From Amycolatopsis nigrescens CSC17Ta-90 (GTDB taxonomy: Bacteria > Actinomycetota > Actinomycetes > Mycobacteriales > Pseudonocardiaceae): 64,000 nt of DNA. Within the stretch, counting starts at the first letter, position 1. The number at the start of each line of letters is the position of its first letter. This document shows positions 36,601-44,364 of this stretch, piece by piece. A model generated the notes under the pieces. The model made no database searches and was not told where the DNA came from. It saw only the letters and a program-made list of their open reading frames with translations. The stretch lies in assembly GCF_000384315.1 (NCBI RefSeq), contig NZ_ARVW01000001.1, positions 7,671,001 through 7,735,000 on the forward strand. The letters are read 5' to 3'. The translations under genes were made by a program, and so were the position numbers.

Positions 36601-39408
36601 CTTCGCGTTGCCGAGCAGCTCGTCGCGGCGATCGGGCAGGGCACCGTGGACTCGGCACTGGCCGAGGCGGTGGTCGCGGTCAAGGACCAGAGCGTCGCGA
36701 TCGGCAAGGCGCATACCAAGGCGAACGAGATCCTGGCCGCGCTGGCCGGAATCGAACTCGGCGCGACGGTCCCCGAGCCGGCGGCGGAAGTGCCGTTGCC
36801 AGAGCCGGTCGACACCTGGGCACCCGCACCCGCCGCGGTGCCGGAGCCCGTGCTGCCCGCCCCGCCGCCGGTGAACTCGGCCCCCGTGGACCCGGCACCC
36901 GCGGCGCCGGTTGTCGCTGCCCCGCCGCCTGCCCCGCCGCCGGTCGCGGCTGCTCCGGCCGGTGATGTCCGGTCGGTCTTGCTGGAGGTGGTGGCGGAGC
37001 GGACCGGTTATCCGGTGGAGATGCTCGATCCGGGCATGGACCTGGAAGCCGATCTCGGCGTCGACTCGATCAGGCGGGTGCAGGTGCTCGCGGCGGTGCA
37101 GCAGAGACTCCCTGGCCTGCCGAGGGTGGGGCCCGACCTGCTGGGGGAGCTGCGCACCCTGGACCAGATCGTCGGCTACCTCGATGGCAGGGGTGATGCG
37201 GACCCAAAAGCGCTTGACGCCGGGGCGAAGGCATCCCGGCACCGGGTCGAGCTGACCGAACTCGCGCCGATGGACCTGCTGGCGGAGCCCTACCGCGCCG
37301 ACCCGGTCGCGGTGGTGCTCGGTACGGACGAGCTGGGGATCGCCGGGGCGCTGGAATACCGCGGCTGGACGGTCCGGCGCACCTTCGACGGCGATCCGGT
37401 GGACCTGTGCCTGGTGCTACTGGCGGAGAACACAGAGAACGCAGAGAACGCAGACAACACAGAGAACGCAGACTGGGCGGCCATCAGCAGCCTGACCGAG
37501 ACGATCATGACCGCCGGTCAGGCGATCGGCCCGCTCACCGCGGTGACCGGCACCCGCGCGGCCTTCGTGACGGTGACCCGGCTCGACGGCGAGCTGGGCT
37601 GGCGGGGCCGGCGGACGGCGGGTGAGGCGCTGCTCGGCGGGGTCGGCGGGATCGTCAAGACGCTGGCGATCGAAGAGCCCGCGTTGTTCTGCCGTGCGAT
37701 CGACCTCGATCCGGCGCTGCCGTCCCGGGAGTCCGCCGACGCACTGCTGGCCGAGCTGTACGACGCGGCGACCGACACCCTGGAGGTCGGGGTGGCCGCG
37801 GACGGCCGTCGATGCACGGTGGTGCCGAGTCGTCACGCCGGGGCCAAGGAGATCTCCCAGGTCGACCCGGCGGCGGCCTTCGACGGCACCGGGCTCGACA
37901 CCGACGAGCTGCTGGTGGTCAGTGGCGGCGCCCGTGGCGTCACGGCGCTGTGCGTGCGCGAGCTGGCCGAGCGCAGTTCGGCGGAGTTCATCCTGCTCGG
38001 GCGGACCGAGCTCACCGACGAGCCGGAGTGGGCACGCGGAGTCGCCGACCACGACCTCAGGCGCGCCGCCATGGTCGCACTGGAGCGTCCGGCACCGCGC
38101 GAGGTCGAACGCGAATGCCGGAACATCGTGGCCCAGCGGGAAATCCGGGCCACCATGGCCGCGCTCGGGACGCGGGCCAGCTACCACGCCGCGGACGTCA
38201 CGGACTCCGACGCCGTGCGGGCCGCGCTCGGTGACCGCCGGGATCGGGTCACCGGGTTCGTGCACGGCGCCGGGGTGCTCGCCGACGCGATGCTGCCGGA
38301 TGTCACGGCCGAGCAGTGCGATCGCGTGTTCGCGGTGAAGCTGGCCGGGGCGCGGACCGTGCTCGCCGTGCTGAAGGACGCGCCACTGCGGCACCTGGTG
38401 TTCTTCACCTCCGTGGTGGGACTGCTCGGCAACGCCGCACAGGCGGCCTACGCCGCGGCGAATGAGGCGCTGTGCCGGGTGGCCGCGAGCTGGCGGGCCG
38501 GCCATCCCGGGATGCACGTCACGGCGGTCGACTGGAGCGCATGGCACGGCGGGATGGTGGCGCCGGAACTCGGTGAGCTGCTCACCGCTCGTGGCGTACC
38601 GCTGCTGGAGCCGGCTGCCGGGGCGCGGGCCTTCGCGGAGCAGTTCACCGCCGAACGCGCCGCCGAGACCTGTGTGCTCGTCGGCGCGGACATCGCGCTC
38701 AGCGAGCTTCGCCGTCCACCGCGTCCCGCGTTCACCGCCTACCGGAGTCTGGCGCCGCTGGCCGGTGATCCGTTCGGACCGGCGCAGGTCGCCTTCGGCC
38801 TCGGCTGGCTGGTCAATGTGCTGGAGCGAGCCCATTCCGGGCTTCAGGTGGTGGAGGTCCGCGATTACCAGGTGCGCGACGGCACCGTGTTCGACGGTGA
38901 CCCGCCGGGCGAACCTCGGGTCGAGGCGCGGGCCGGAAGCTGCGAAGGGGAGCGGATCGTGGTCACCGCCGCGGTGCGTTCGACCTCGCACCGCGGGCTG
39001 CCCACCACCCACTACACGGGGACTTTCGTGCTCGCGCCCGGTCCACCCCGGGCGCCGGGCGACCGGGGCGAAGGCGACCTCGTCGTCGAATGCCGGTTGT
39101 CCGAACAGTCGGTGGCCGGCGGCGCCTTCGGTGGGCGGCTGTACCACCCGGTGCTCGCCGACCTGCTGTTTCAGAAAACGTCGCTGCTGCACGAGGACCT
39201 GGTCGGTGTGCCGCGCGAGATCGGTCGCGCGGAGTTCTTCGCGCGGCTCCCCGACGACCAGCCGTTCCTGCTGGTGCTGGAGAAGGTGGCGGCGGGTGCG
39301 GACAGCGTGACGGTGAACGTGACCGCCAACGACGGCGCGGGGCGGGTCCTCCAGCGGCTCACCGCGGTGACCGCGGCGCCCGCTCCGGAACGTGGTGCGT
39401 CCGGATGA
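33664..39408 (+). CDS. PUFA-synthase-like type I megasynthase (KS-AT-ACP-KR-DH)
   Basis: 1914 residues from GTG 33664, which has a GGAGGGAG site. KS (about 12-460) with Cys215 in DAACAASLSAM, His350 in EAHATGT and GHTRGAAGA; acyltransferase (about 565-870) with GQGSQ and Ser663 in GHSFGE; a low-complexity Ala/Pro linker (about 1037-1099); a single ACP with Ser1135 in LGVDSIRRV; a ketoreductase (about 1415-1660) with SGGARGVTA and YAAAN; a C-terminal hotdog dehydratase-like domain (about 1690-1905). The PSRWKIDDHYD and IPDVEFDPLEFG wording in the KS is that of PfaA/HglE-type secondary lipid synthases, not of enediyne or modular PKSs. No thioesterase or PPTase domain. Overlaps the next gene by ATGA. 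Confidence 0.9.
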   Translation: MGEQLERSDRRLAEDPIAIVGLSGLFPKARDHREYWQNIVDAVDCTEEVPASRWKIDDHYDPDPGAADKTYSRRGAFIPDVEFDPLEFGLPPNQLEVTSTMQTLSLGVARDLLRDCGADGDWYDPRRTGVVLGVTGPVPLMHPLAARLSTPVLKEVVRSCGLSEQDADAIADKYVSSFAPWEENSYPGLLANVVAGRVANRLGLGGLNCTVDAACAASLSAMRTAIAELVDGRADTMITGGVDTETTIFTYLCFSKVGALSRRDRISPFDDAADGTLLGEGIGMLALRRLADAERDGNRIYAVIRGIGSSSDGRAKSIYAPHAQGQRLALERAYADADCSAATVELFEAHATGTAVGDRTELTALGELLRDSAGARHGAALGSVKSQIGHTRGAAGAASVLKLALSLYHRVLPPTINVERPSQAVDFADSPFYLNIRTRPWVRDPHRPRRRAAASAMGFGGTNFHIVLEEHDHGPILHRTPRAHLWHAPDTAALLDLLRSGAAPTDAEVIPADHARIGFVATDDEAELRKLAASQLAARADAAEWSHPRGVFFRRAGLPELKVGALFAGQGSQYLDMGLKAVLNTPTIADTLDEANAFFDDAGPRLAQVMFPPPVFDAAQRQAQKDLLRGTEYAQPAIGALAAGQFRFLRGLGLRCAGYLGHSFGEVTALWAAGSVSDADFFRLARARGQAMMPVSTEADPGAMVAVNASREQVEEILAGIGDVEICNHNAPDQVVVGGGTAAVETVIQVCVGRGVAARRLPVAAAFHTHYVGHAVEAFRPAVESVHIGAPGAPVHTNSPGASYGADTEANRRVLLAQLRQPVEFVAALRTMREAGCTVFVEFGPKQVLTSVARRTLGDTAVVIPTDSGPHGDSDAALKQAALRLAVLGAPIARINRFQSAEPEVPQARGHTVTLSAPEYVPEERRNSYQEALNGGHRMAKPEPPAAQAPAPAPAKPKPKPDSVLQQHLAVHTEYLQGQLRVAEQLVAAIGQGTVDSALAEAVVAVKDQSVAIGKAHTKANEILAALAGIELGATVPEPAAEVPLPEPVDTWAPAPAAVPEPVLPAPPPVNSAPVDPAPAAPVVAAPPPAPPPVAAAPAGDVRSVLLEVVAERTGYPVEMLDPGMDLEADLGVDSIRRVQVLAAVQQRLPGLPRVGPDLLGELRTLDQIVGYLDGRGDADPKALDAGAKASRHRVELTELAPMDLLAEPYRADPVAVVLGTDELGIAGALEYRGWTVRRTFDGDPVDLCLVLLAENTENAENADNTENADWAAISSLTETIMTAGQAIGPLTAVTGTRAAFVTVTRLDGELGWRGRRTAGEALLGGVGGIVKTLAIEEPALFCRAIDLDPALPSRESADALLAELYDAATDTLEVGVAADGRRCTVVPSRHAGAKEISQVDPAAAFDGTGLDTDELLVVSGGARGVTALCVRELAERSSAEFILLGRTELTDEPEWARGVADHDLRRAAMVALERPAPREVERECRNIVAQREIRATMAALGTRASYHAADVTDSDAVRAALGDRRDRVTGFVHGAGVLADAMLPDVTAEQCDRVFAVKLAGARTVLAVLKDAPLRHLVFFTSVVGLLGNAAQAAYAAANEALCRVAASWRAGHPGMHVTAVDWSAWHGGMVAPELGELLTARGVPLLEPAAGARAFAEQFTAERAAETCVLVGADIALSELRRPPRPAFTAYRSLAPLAGDPFGPAQVAFGLGWLVNVLERAHSGLQVVEVRDYQVRDGTVFDGDPPGEPRVEARAGSCEGERIVVTAAVRSTSHRGLPTTHYTGTFVLAPGPPRAPGDRGEGDLVVECRLSEQSVAGGAFGGRLYHPVLADLLFQKTSLLHEDLVGVPREIGRAEFFARLPDDQPFLLVLEKVAAGADSVTVNVTANDGAGRVLQRLTAVTAAPAPERGASG
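37429..37473 (+). repeat. Five tandem 9-bp units inside the megasynthase gene
   Basis: Units aacacagag, aacgcagag, aacgcagac, aacacagag and aacgcagac run without a break and encode NTE/NAE/NAD/NTE/NAD triplets. They sit at the linker between the ACP region and the ketoreductase structural part, where extra residues would be tolerated. Unit length is a multiple of three, so copy-number change keeps frame. Confidence 0.9.
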
Positions 39409-41243
39409 CCTCGCTCGAGTTCTTCGGTGAGCCGTTCGACGCACTGGCCTGGTCGGCGGCCGAGCCTATCCGGCGGCCGGTCCCGGCGGGTGCCGCGGAG
39501 ATCGCCCGGGAGCTGCGCATGACCACCATCGACGCGCATCTGAGCGCGCTCCGCGCCCAGGAGCGGCTGCAGCTGCGCACGCTTCCCAGGTCGTCCGCGG
39601 CCACGGCCGGGGAAGACGCGTTCAAGCCGCTGGCACGCACGAAGGTCACCCGGCTGGACCGCCGGCAACTCGCGAGACTGGCGGCGGGGAACGTCGCGGG
39701 CGTCTTCGGGCCCGCGTACGACCAGGAAGGCGCGAACCCGGACCTCCGGCTCGGCGCCGGGAAACCGGTGCTGCTCACCTCGGCGGAGCTGCACGGGCGC
39801 GGTCTCACCGCCACCTGCGGCCGAGCTGACCTGGACGAGGTGGCCACTCAGGCCGCGCAGCTGTTCGCGCTGTTCCTCGGCCTGCAGCTGTGCTTCGCGG
39901 ACGCGGTCTTCGTCCGGACGGGCGGCCGGGTCGAAGGCACCGCGGAAGGTGGGCTGACCCTGCGGCTGGTGGCCGCGGATCTGGTGCCCCGGCCATGGCT
40001 CCGGATGCGTGCGGAGAACACAGCAGATCGGACGGTCGAGTTGACCGTCGAGGTGCGGGAGAAGCCGGGAACGCCGATCGGCCCGTCCCGCGGCGGGACC
40101 ATTCCGAAGTGGCTGGCCCGCAAGGGCGCTCTGCTCGGCGAGTTCCACCTGGCCCAGCTCTCGCGGGGCGAGCAGAGCGTCGCGCTCGGTCCCGAGTACG
40201 CACCGCACGACGGCGGTAAGGCGCCCCGGCTGCCGGCCGGTGACCTGCTCTTCGTCGATCGCGTGACCGAAGTCCGGGGGCAGCGCGGGAAACCCGGTGG
40301 CGCGGTCTGCGAAACGGAATACGACTCGCCCGCGGACTCCTGGTACTACGCCGACACCGCCAACGACTCCATGCCGAACTTCGGCTACCTGGAGATGTCG
40401 CTTCAGGCGGCGCTGTTCACCGGCTACTACTTCGGCCCGGTGCCGCCCGCCTCCGGTCCGGTGCCGCTCGCGCGGAACCTCGGCGGGACCGCGACCGTGC
40501 TGCGGGAGATCGACCTGCGGGACAAGACGATCCGGCAGCGGTCGGAGCTGTTGTCCAGCACGGTCCTGCCGGGTTCGTCCCTGCAGAGCGTGGCCTACAC
40601 GCTCTCCGCCGATGGTGCGCCGTTCTACCGGGGCGAGACGATGTTCGGGTACTTCAGCGAAGAAGTCCTCGCCAAGCAGACGGGTCTGGACTCCGGCAAG
40701 CCGGTGCGCAGCTGGCTCGACCGGCATCGGCCCGCACTGCGCCGGATCGATCTGCGAGACCGCCGGCGGGACGGTGCGGCGTTGTGCGCACGCGGCAGGC
40801 TCGCCTTGCTCGATCAGGTGGACATCGCCGACGGCGGTGGCGAGTACGGCAAGGGATACCTGCACTCGGTGCGCCGGATCGATCCGGACGACTGGTTCTT
40901 CAGCCGGCATTTCCCGTTGGACCCGGTGATCCCGGGTTCGTTCGGCGTCGAGTCGGTGGTGCAGGCGATGCAGGAGTGGCTGATCGACTCGGGCGAAGCC
41001 GCCGGGCTGCGCGAACCCGGGTTCGTGTTGCCGGCCGGGCTGCCGTTCGGCTGGAAGCTCCGGGGCCAGTTCCTGCCCACGGACGGCGAATGCCTGCTCG
41101 AAGTACACCTGAAGGAGCTTCGCTGCGGTCACGGCCGGATCCGGGTCGTCGCGGACGCCTCGCTGTGGAAGCCGGGCCTGCGGATCTACGAACTGACCGA
41201 TGTCGCCGTGGAACTTCGCGAAAGGGGAGCGCCGCCGTGGTAA
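39405..41243 (+). CDS. FabA-like double-hotdog dehydratase, PfaC C-terminal type
   Basis: 612 residues. Two dehydratase-like halves: the first has the substrate-pocket strand MPNFGYLEMSLQAALFTGYYFG, the second carries the active-site His in SRHFPLDPVIPGSFGVESVVQ, as in FabA and the DH domains of PUFA synthases. It should dehydrate or isomerise beta-hydroxyacyl chains on the megasynthase ACP, making cis or skipped double bonds in PUFA relatives. Unlike PfaC, the KS and chain-length-factor domains normally upstream of these DH domains are absent. ATG overlaps the megasynthase stop. Confidence 0.85.
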   Translation: MTSLEFFGEPFDALAWSAAEPIRRPVPAGAAEIARELRMTTIDAHLSALRAQERLQLRTLPRSSAATAGEDAFKPLARTKVTRLDRRQLARLAAGNVAGVFGPAYDQEGANPDLRLGAGKPVLLTSAELHGRGLTATCGRADLDEVATQAAQLFALFLGLQLCFADAVFVRTGGRVEGTAEGGLTLRLVAADLVPRPWLRMRAENTADRTVELTVEVREKPGTPIGPSRGGTIPKWLARKGALLGEFHLAQLSRGEQSVALGPEYAPHDGGKAPRLPAGDLLFVDRVTEVRGQRGKPGGAVCETEYDSPADSWYYADTANDSMPNFGYLEMSLQAALFTGYYFGPVPPASGPVPLARNLGGTATVLREIDLRDKTIRQRSELLSSTVLPGSSLQSVAYTLSADGAPFYRGETMFGYFSEEVLAKQTGLDSGKPVRSWLDRHRPALRRIDLRDRRRDGAALCARGRLALLDQVDIADGGGEYGKGYLHSVRRIDPDDWFFSRHFPLDPVIPGSFGVESVVQAMQEWLIDSGEAAGLREPGFVLPAGLPFGWKLRGQFLPTDGECLLEVHLKELRCGHGRIRVVADASLWKPGLRIYELTDVAVELRERGAPPW

Positions 41244-42784
41244 CGCCGACCATCCAGACCTTGGCCCGCGACGAGGTTTCGATCTACCGGGAGCTGGCGC
41301 GCCTGGAGCGGCCGCTGTTCGTGGTGCGCGACGACCACGGCATCGCGGTGACCACCGACGAGCGGGCGGCTCGCCGCGCGAGTGTGCTGGCCGCGGTGCC
41401 TCCGCTGCGCCCGGAGTCGCTTGGCGACCCGGACTTCCGCCGGGAGCACGGGGTGTCCGGTGCCTACCAGGCCGGGTCGATGGCCAACGGGATCGCTTCG
41501 GCGCGGATGGTGGTCGCATTGGCCAGTGCCGGTTACCTGGCTTCGTTCGGTGCCGCCGGGCTCGCGCCGGCGAAGATCGACGAAGCGCTGGCGGCCATCC
41601 GCCACGGACTGGCCGGGAAACCCTTTGCCTGCAACCTGATCCACAGTCCCAGCGAACCGGCACTGGAACGGGCCATTGTGGACGCGTGCCTGAAGCACGA
41701 AGTTCGCTGTGTGGAGGCGTCGGCGTTCCTGGACCTCACCCCGCAACTGGTGCGCTACCGCCTCGCCGGGCTGGCCCCGGACGGCCGGCCGCGGAACAAG
41801 GTGATCGCGAAGGTGTCGCGTGCTGAGGTGGCCGAGCACTTCCTGCGTCCCGCGCCGCCGCAGTTGGTGCGCGCACTGGTGGAGTCCGGCGACATCGACG
41901 CGCGGCAGGCCGAGCTCGCGCACCGGGTGCCGATGGCCGACGACATCACGGCGGAGGCGGACTCCGGCGGTCACACCGACGGCCGCCCGCTGGTCGTGCT
42001 GCTGCCCGAGCTGCTCGCGCTCCGGGACCGCGTCCAGGGTTCCGGCAGCAGGATCCGGATCGGCGCCGCGGGTGGGATCGGCACCCCCGCCGCGGCCGCG
42101 GCCGCGTTCACCCTCGGCGCGGCCTATGTGGTCACCGGTTCGATCAACCAGGCCTCGGTCGAAGCGGATCAGTCCGAGGCGGCGAAGCGCCTGCTGGCGC
42201 GGGCCGGGGTGGCGGACTGCGGCATGGCACCCTCGGCGGACATGTTCGAAATGGGCGTCAATGTGCAGGTGCTCAAGCGCGGCACGATGTTCGCCGGGCG
42301 GGCGAAACGACTCTACGAGGCATACCGGAACTACGACGGGATCGAATCGCTGCCCGCCGCCGAACGCGGTGAGCTGGAACGGCAGATCTTCCAACGGCCG
42401 CTGGAGGAGGTCTGGACCGAGTGCGTGCGCTACTTCGCCGAGCGCGACCCGGCGCAGACCGAGCGGGCCGCCGGCGACCCCAGGCGCCGGATGGCACTGG
42501 TCTTCCGTTGGTACCTGGGGCTTTCCTCGGCCTGGAGCATCGCAGGGGACGAGGAACGCGCGCTGGACTACCAGATCTGGTGCGGCCCGGCGATGGGTGC
42601 CTTCAACGGCTGGGTCGAGGGAACCCACCTGGCCGAGCCGGCGAACCGGCGGGTCGCGGACCTGGCCGCGCAGCTGATGCGCGGCGCGGCCTTCGCCGGC
42701 CGGGTAGCTCAGCTCCGCCTCGCCGGGGTGCGGGTTCCGGCCGGCTGCACGACCTACGTACCTACGCGCCAGGGGATCAGCTGA
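41237..42784 (+). CDS. pfaD: PfaD-family FMN enoyl reductase of PUFA/polyketide synthesis
   Basis: 515 residues, TIM-barrel of the nitronate monooxygenase/PfaD type: SGAYQAGSMANGIASARMV near residue 80, NLIHSPSEPALERAIVDACL, the phosphate-binding GAAGGIGTPAAAAAAFTLGA, then VTGSINQASVEADQS and a C-terminal ALDYQIWCGPAMGAFNGWV block. All are hallmark PfaD segments; the enzyme reduces the trans double bond on the ACP-bound chain. GTG start overlaps the dehydratase end by 7 bases behind GGGGAG. Its last 8 bases overlap the convergent regulator gene. Confidence 0.94.
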   Translation: MVTPTIQTLARDEVSIYRELARLERPLFVVRDDHGIAVTTDERAARRASVLAAVPPLRPESLGDPDFRREHGVSGAYQAGSMANGIASARMVVALASAGYLASFGAAGLAPAKIDEALAAIRHGLAGKPFACNLIHSPSEPALERAIVDACLKHEVRCVEASAFLDLTPQLVRYRLAGLAPDGRPRNKVIAKVSRAEVAEHFLRPAPPQLVRALVESGDIDARQAELAHRVPMADDITAEADSGGHTDGRPLVVLLPELLALRDRVQGSGSRIRIGAAGGIGTPAAAAAAFTLGAAYVVTGSINQASVEADQSEAAKRLLARAGVADCGMAPSADMFEMGVNVQVLKRGTMFAGRAKRLYEAYRNYDGIESLPAAERGELERQIFQRPLEEVWTECVRYFAERDPAQTERAAGDPRRRMALVFRWYLGLSSAWSIAGDEERALDYQIWCGPAMGAFNGWVEGTHLAEPANRRVADLAAQLMRGAAFAGRVAQLRLAGVRVPAGCTTYVPTRQGIS

Positions 42785-44159
42785 ACAGGCTCACCTTGTC
42801 GATCTGCTCGGTCGCGGTGGCGAGCAGCGATCGTGCGGTACCCAGGTAGGTCGTGGCCTCGACCGGCATGGCGTGGCTGTCGCTGCTGGTCGGGGTGTCC
42901 AGCTCCCTTGACCGCTGGCGGAGCAGCTCGATCTGGGAGAACTGGTGCCCGAACTGCGCCGTGACGGCCGTGCCCACGATGTGCTCGGCCGCGCCGGCCG
43001 ACGGCCGCAGGCCCTGCTGGGCGAGCAGCGCCGAGCCGATCAGCTGCGCGGCACGGGTCAGCAGCACGAAGGCCGACTTCGGGGACGTCTCGGTCAGCGG
43101 CTCGGCCGAGTCGATGTGGTCGGCCGCCAGTCGCAGGAACGGCCTGCCGTTGGCCGAGGGACCGCCGGCCATCTCCAGCTGCCCGGTGCGCAGCAGCCGT
43201 TTGATCTCCTCCTGGCCTTCCAGGGCGACCCCCGCCGACTCCTGTGCGGAGCGGGGCCGGACGGCGACGACCTCCACCACGGGATGACCGGGTCGCTGGT
43301 GCGGGATCTGGCGGGTGTCCAGGTTCTGCCCGAGCGGTACCACGGAGAGGTGCACCGGACGCCTGAGCCGCTCCTCGGTCCGCGCCACCGCGGTGCCGAG
43401 GGCCTGGCGGTCGAGGGGCTTGTCCGGTGGCACCACCACGAGCAGCTGGAAGCTGTCGGGCTCCGGCCCGGGAATGCCGGCGAACCGGTCGGCCCAGACC
43501 CCGCCCAGCATGATCCGGGCGACATGCGGAACGCAGCCGAACTCCTCGGCGATGACCTGGGGAACGCCGTAGGTCAGCCGGATGAGCTCGGTGAGCGGCC
43601 CGACCATGGAGCTCGTCCGGTTGTTCGCGCGGATCAGCCGGATGGTGCCTTCGCGCCGGCTGGTCAGGATTCCGGCGTCTTCGAGCAGCTTGTTCTCCTT
43701 GTCGACCGACGCCAGCGAGCTTCCCGCGTACTCGGCCAGCTCCGTCAGGCTGAACGACCGGTCCGGGTTGAGCAGGGTCGCGGCGAGGATGCCGGCCTGC
43801 ACCCTGGAACGGAACACCGGGAGCAGCGGAGGGGTGCCCTGTGCCCGCCGGGCGTGTCCCGGCTGCGCGGGCGCGTTGGTGGTGACGATGGCGTGGCCGA
43901 GCCGGGTGCGCCGCCGGGCCGCCACCGCCGCGAGGTCGAGCTGTTCCTGCGGCACCTGAAGGACCACCGAGAGCCATCGGCGGGTCCCGGAGCGGGGAAT
44001 CTGGTGGCCGCGTTCCCACCGGGCGACCAGATCCCGGGTGATGGTGGGCCGCCCCGACGCGGTCACCAGTTCTCTGGCCAACGAGTACTGGCTCATCTTC
44101 CTCGCGTGCCTCGCGGATCGAATAACGAGAGAGATCGGTTGGTTGACGTCGACTCTCAT
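42777..44159 (-). CDS. Four-domain regulator: XRE HTH, winged helix, MNT-like and HEPN-like domains
   Basis: 460 residues. An XRE-type helix-turn-helix (about 10-75, SQYSLARELVTASGRPTITRDLVARWERG); a winged helix (about 125-185, SLTELAEYAGSSLASVDKENKLLEDAGIL); a minimal-nucleotidyltransferase-like domain (about 200-290) where the usual GSWAARY..EPGP..DVDVLV reads GGVWADRF..IPGPEPDSFQLLV, so the catalytic GS and Asp pair are gone; and a helical HEPN-like domain (about 330-455, FVLLTRAAQLIGSALLAQQGLRP) with no clear RxxxxH site. Start ATG 44159 with GGGAGG upstream. It faces the CCR operon divergently, so it probably controls that operon and itself. Domain calls for MNT and HEPN rest on my pattern recognition. 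Confidence 0.75.
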   Translation of the reverse strand: MRVDVNQPISLVIRSARHARKMSQYSLARELVTASGRPTITRDLVARWERGHQIPRSGTRRWLSVVLQVPQEQLDLAAVAARRRTRLGHAIVTTNAPAQPGHARRAQGTPPLLPVFRSRVQAGILAATLLNPDRSFSLTELAEYAGSSLASVDKENKLLEDAGILTSRREGTIRLIRANNRTSSMVGPLTELIRLTYGVPQVIAEEFGCVPHVARIMLGGVWADRFAGIPGPEPDSFQLLVVVPPDKPLDRQALGTAVARTEERLRRPVHLSVVPLGQNLDTRQIPHQRPGHPVVEVVAVRPRSAQESAGVALEGQEEIKRLLRTGQLEMAGGPSANGRPFLRLAADHIDSAEPLTETSPKSAFVLLTRAAQLIGSALLAQQGLRPSAGAAEHIVGTAVTAQFGHQFSQIELLRQRSRELDTPTSSDSHAMPVEATTYLGTARSLLATATEQIDKVSLFS

Positions 44160-44364
44160 GATCGATGACCTCCCTATTCGATCTTCACCTCCGTTCGACG
44201 CTAGTCGCCGCCGCGGGGAGCGCACTGTACGTTTCGCGCACGATCTCGTCGTTCTGGCGCACCAAGAACCCGATTCCCGCCGGCGGAATTCGTCCCCTGC
44301 CACCACCACCCCGAGGCTAGGAACCTGGGATGCAGGCCGGAACTCGCCGGAGGGAGACGCGATT

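Noticed and set aside
33664..39408. Enediyne-type PKS as an alternative call for the megasynthase
   Set aside because: Size and domain order are similar, but the KS sequence is PfaA/HglE-like, PfaD and the PfaC-like dehydratase follow, and no enediyne accessory genes are present.
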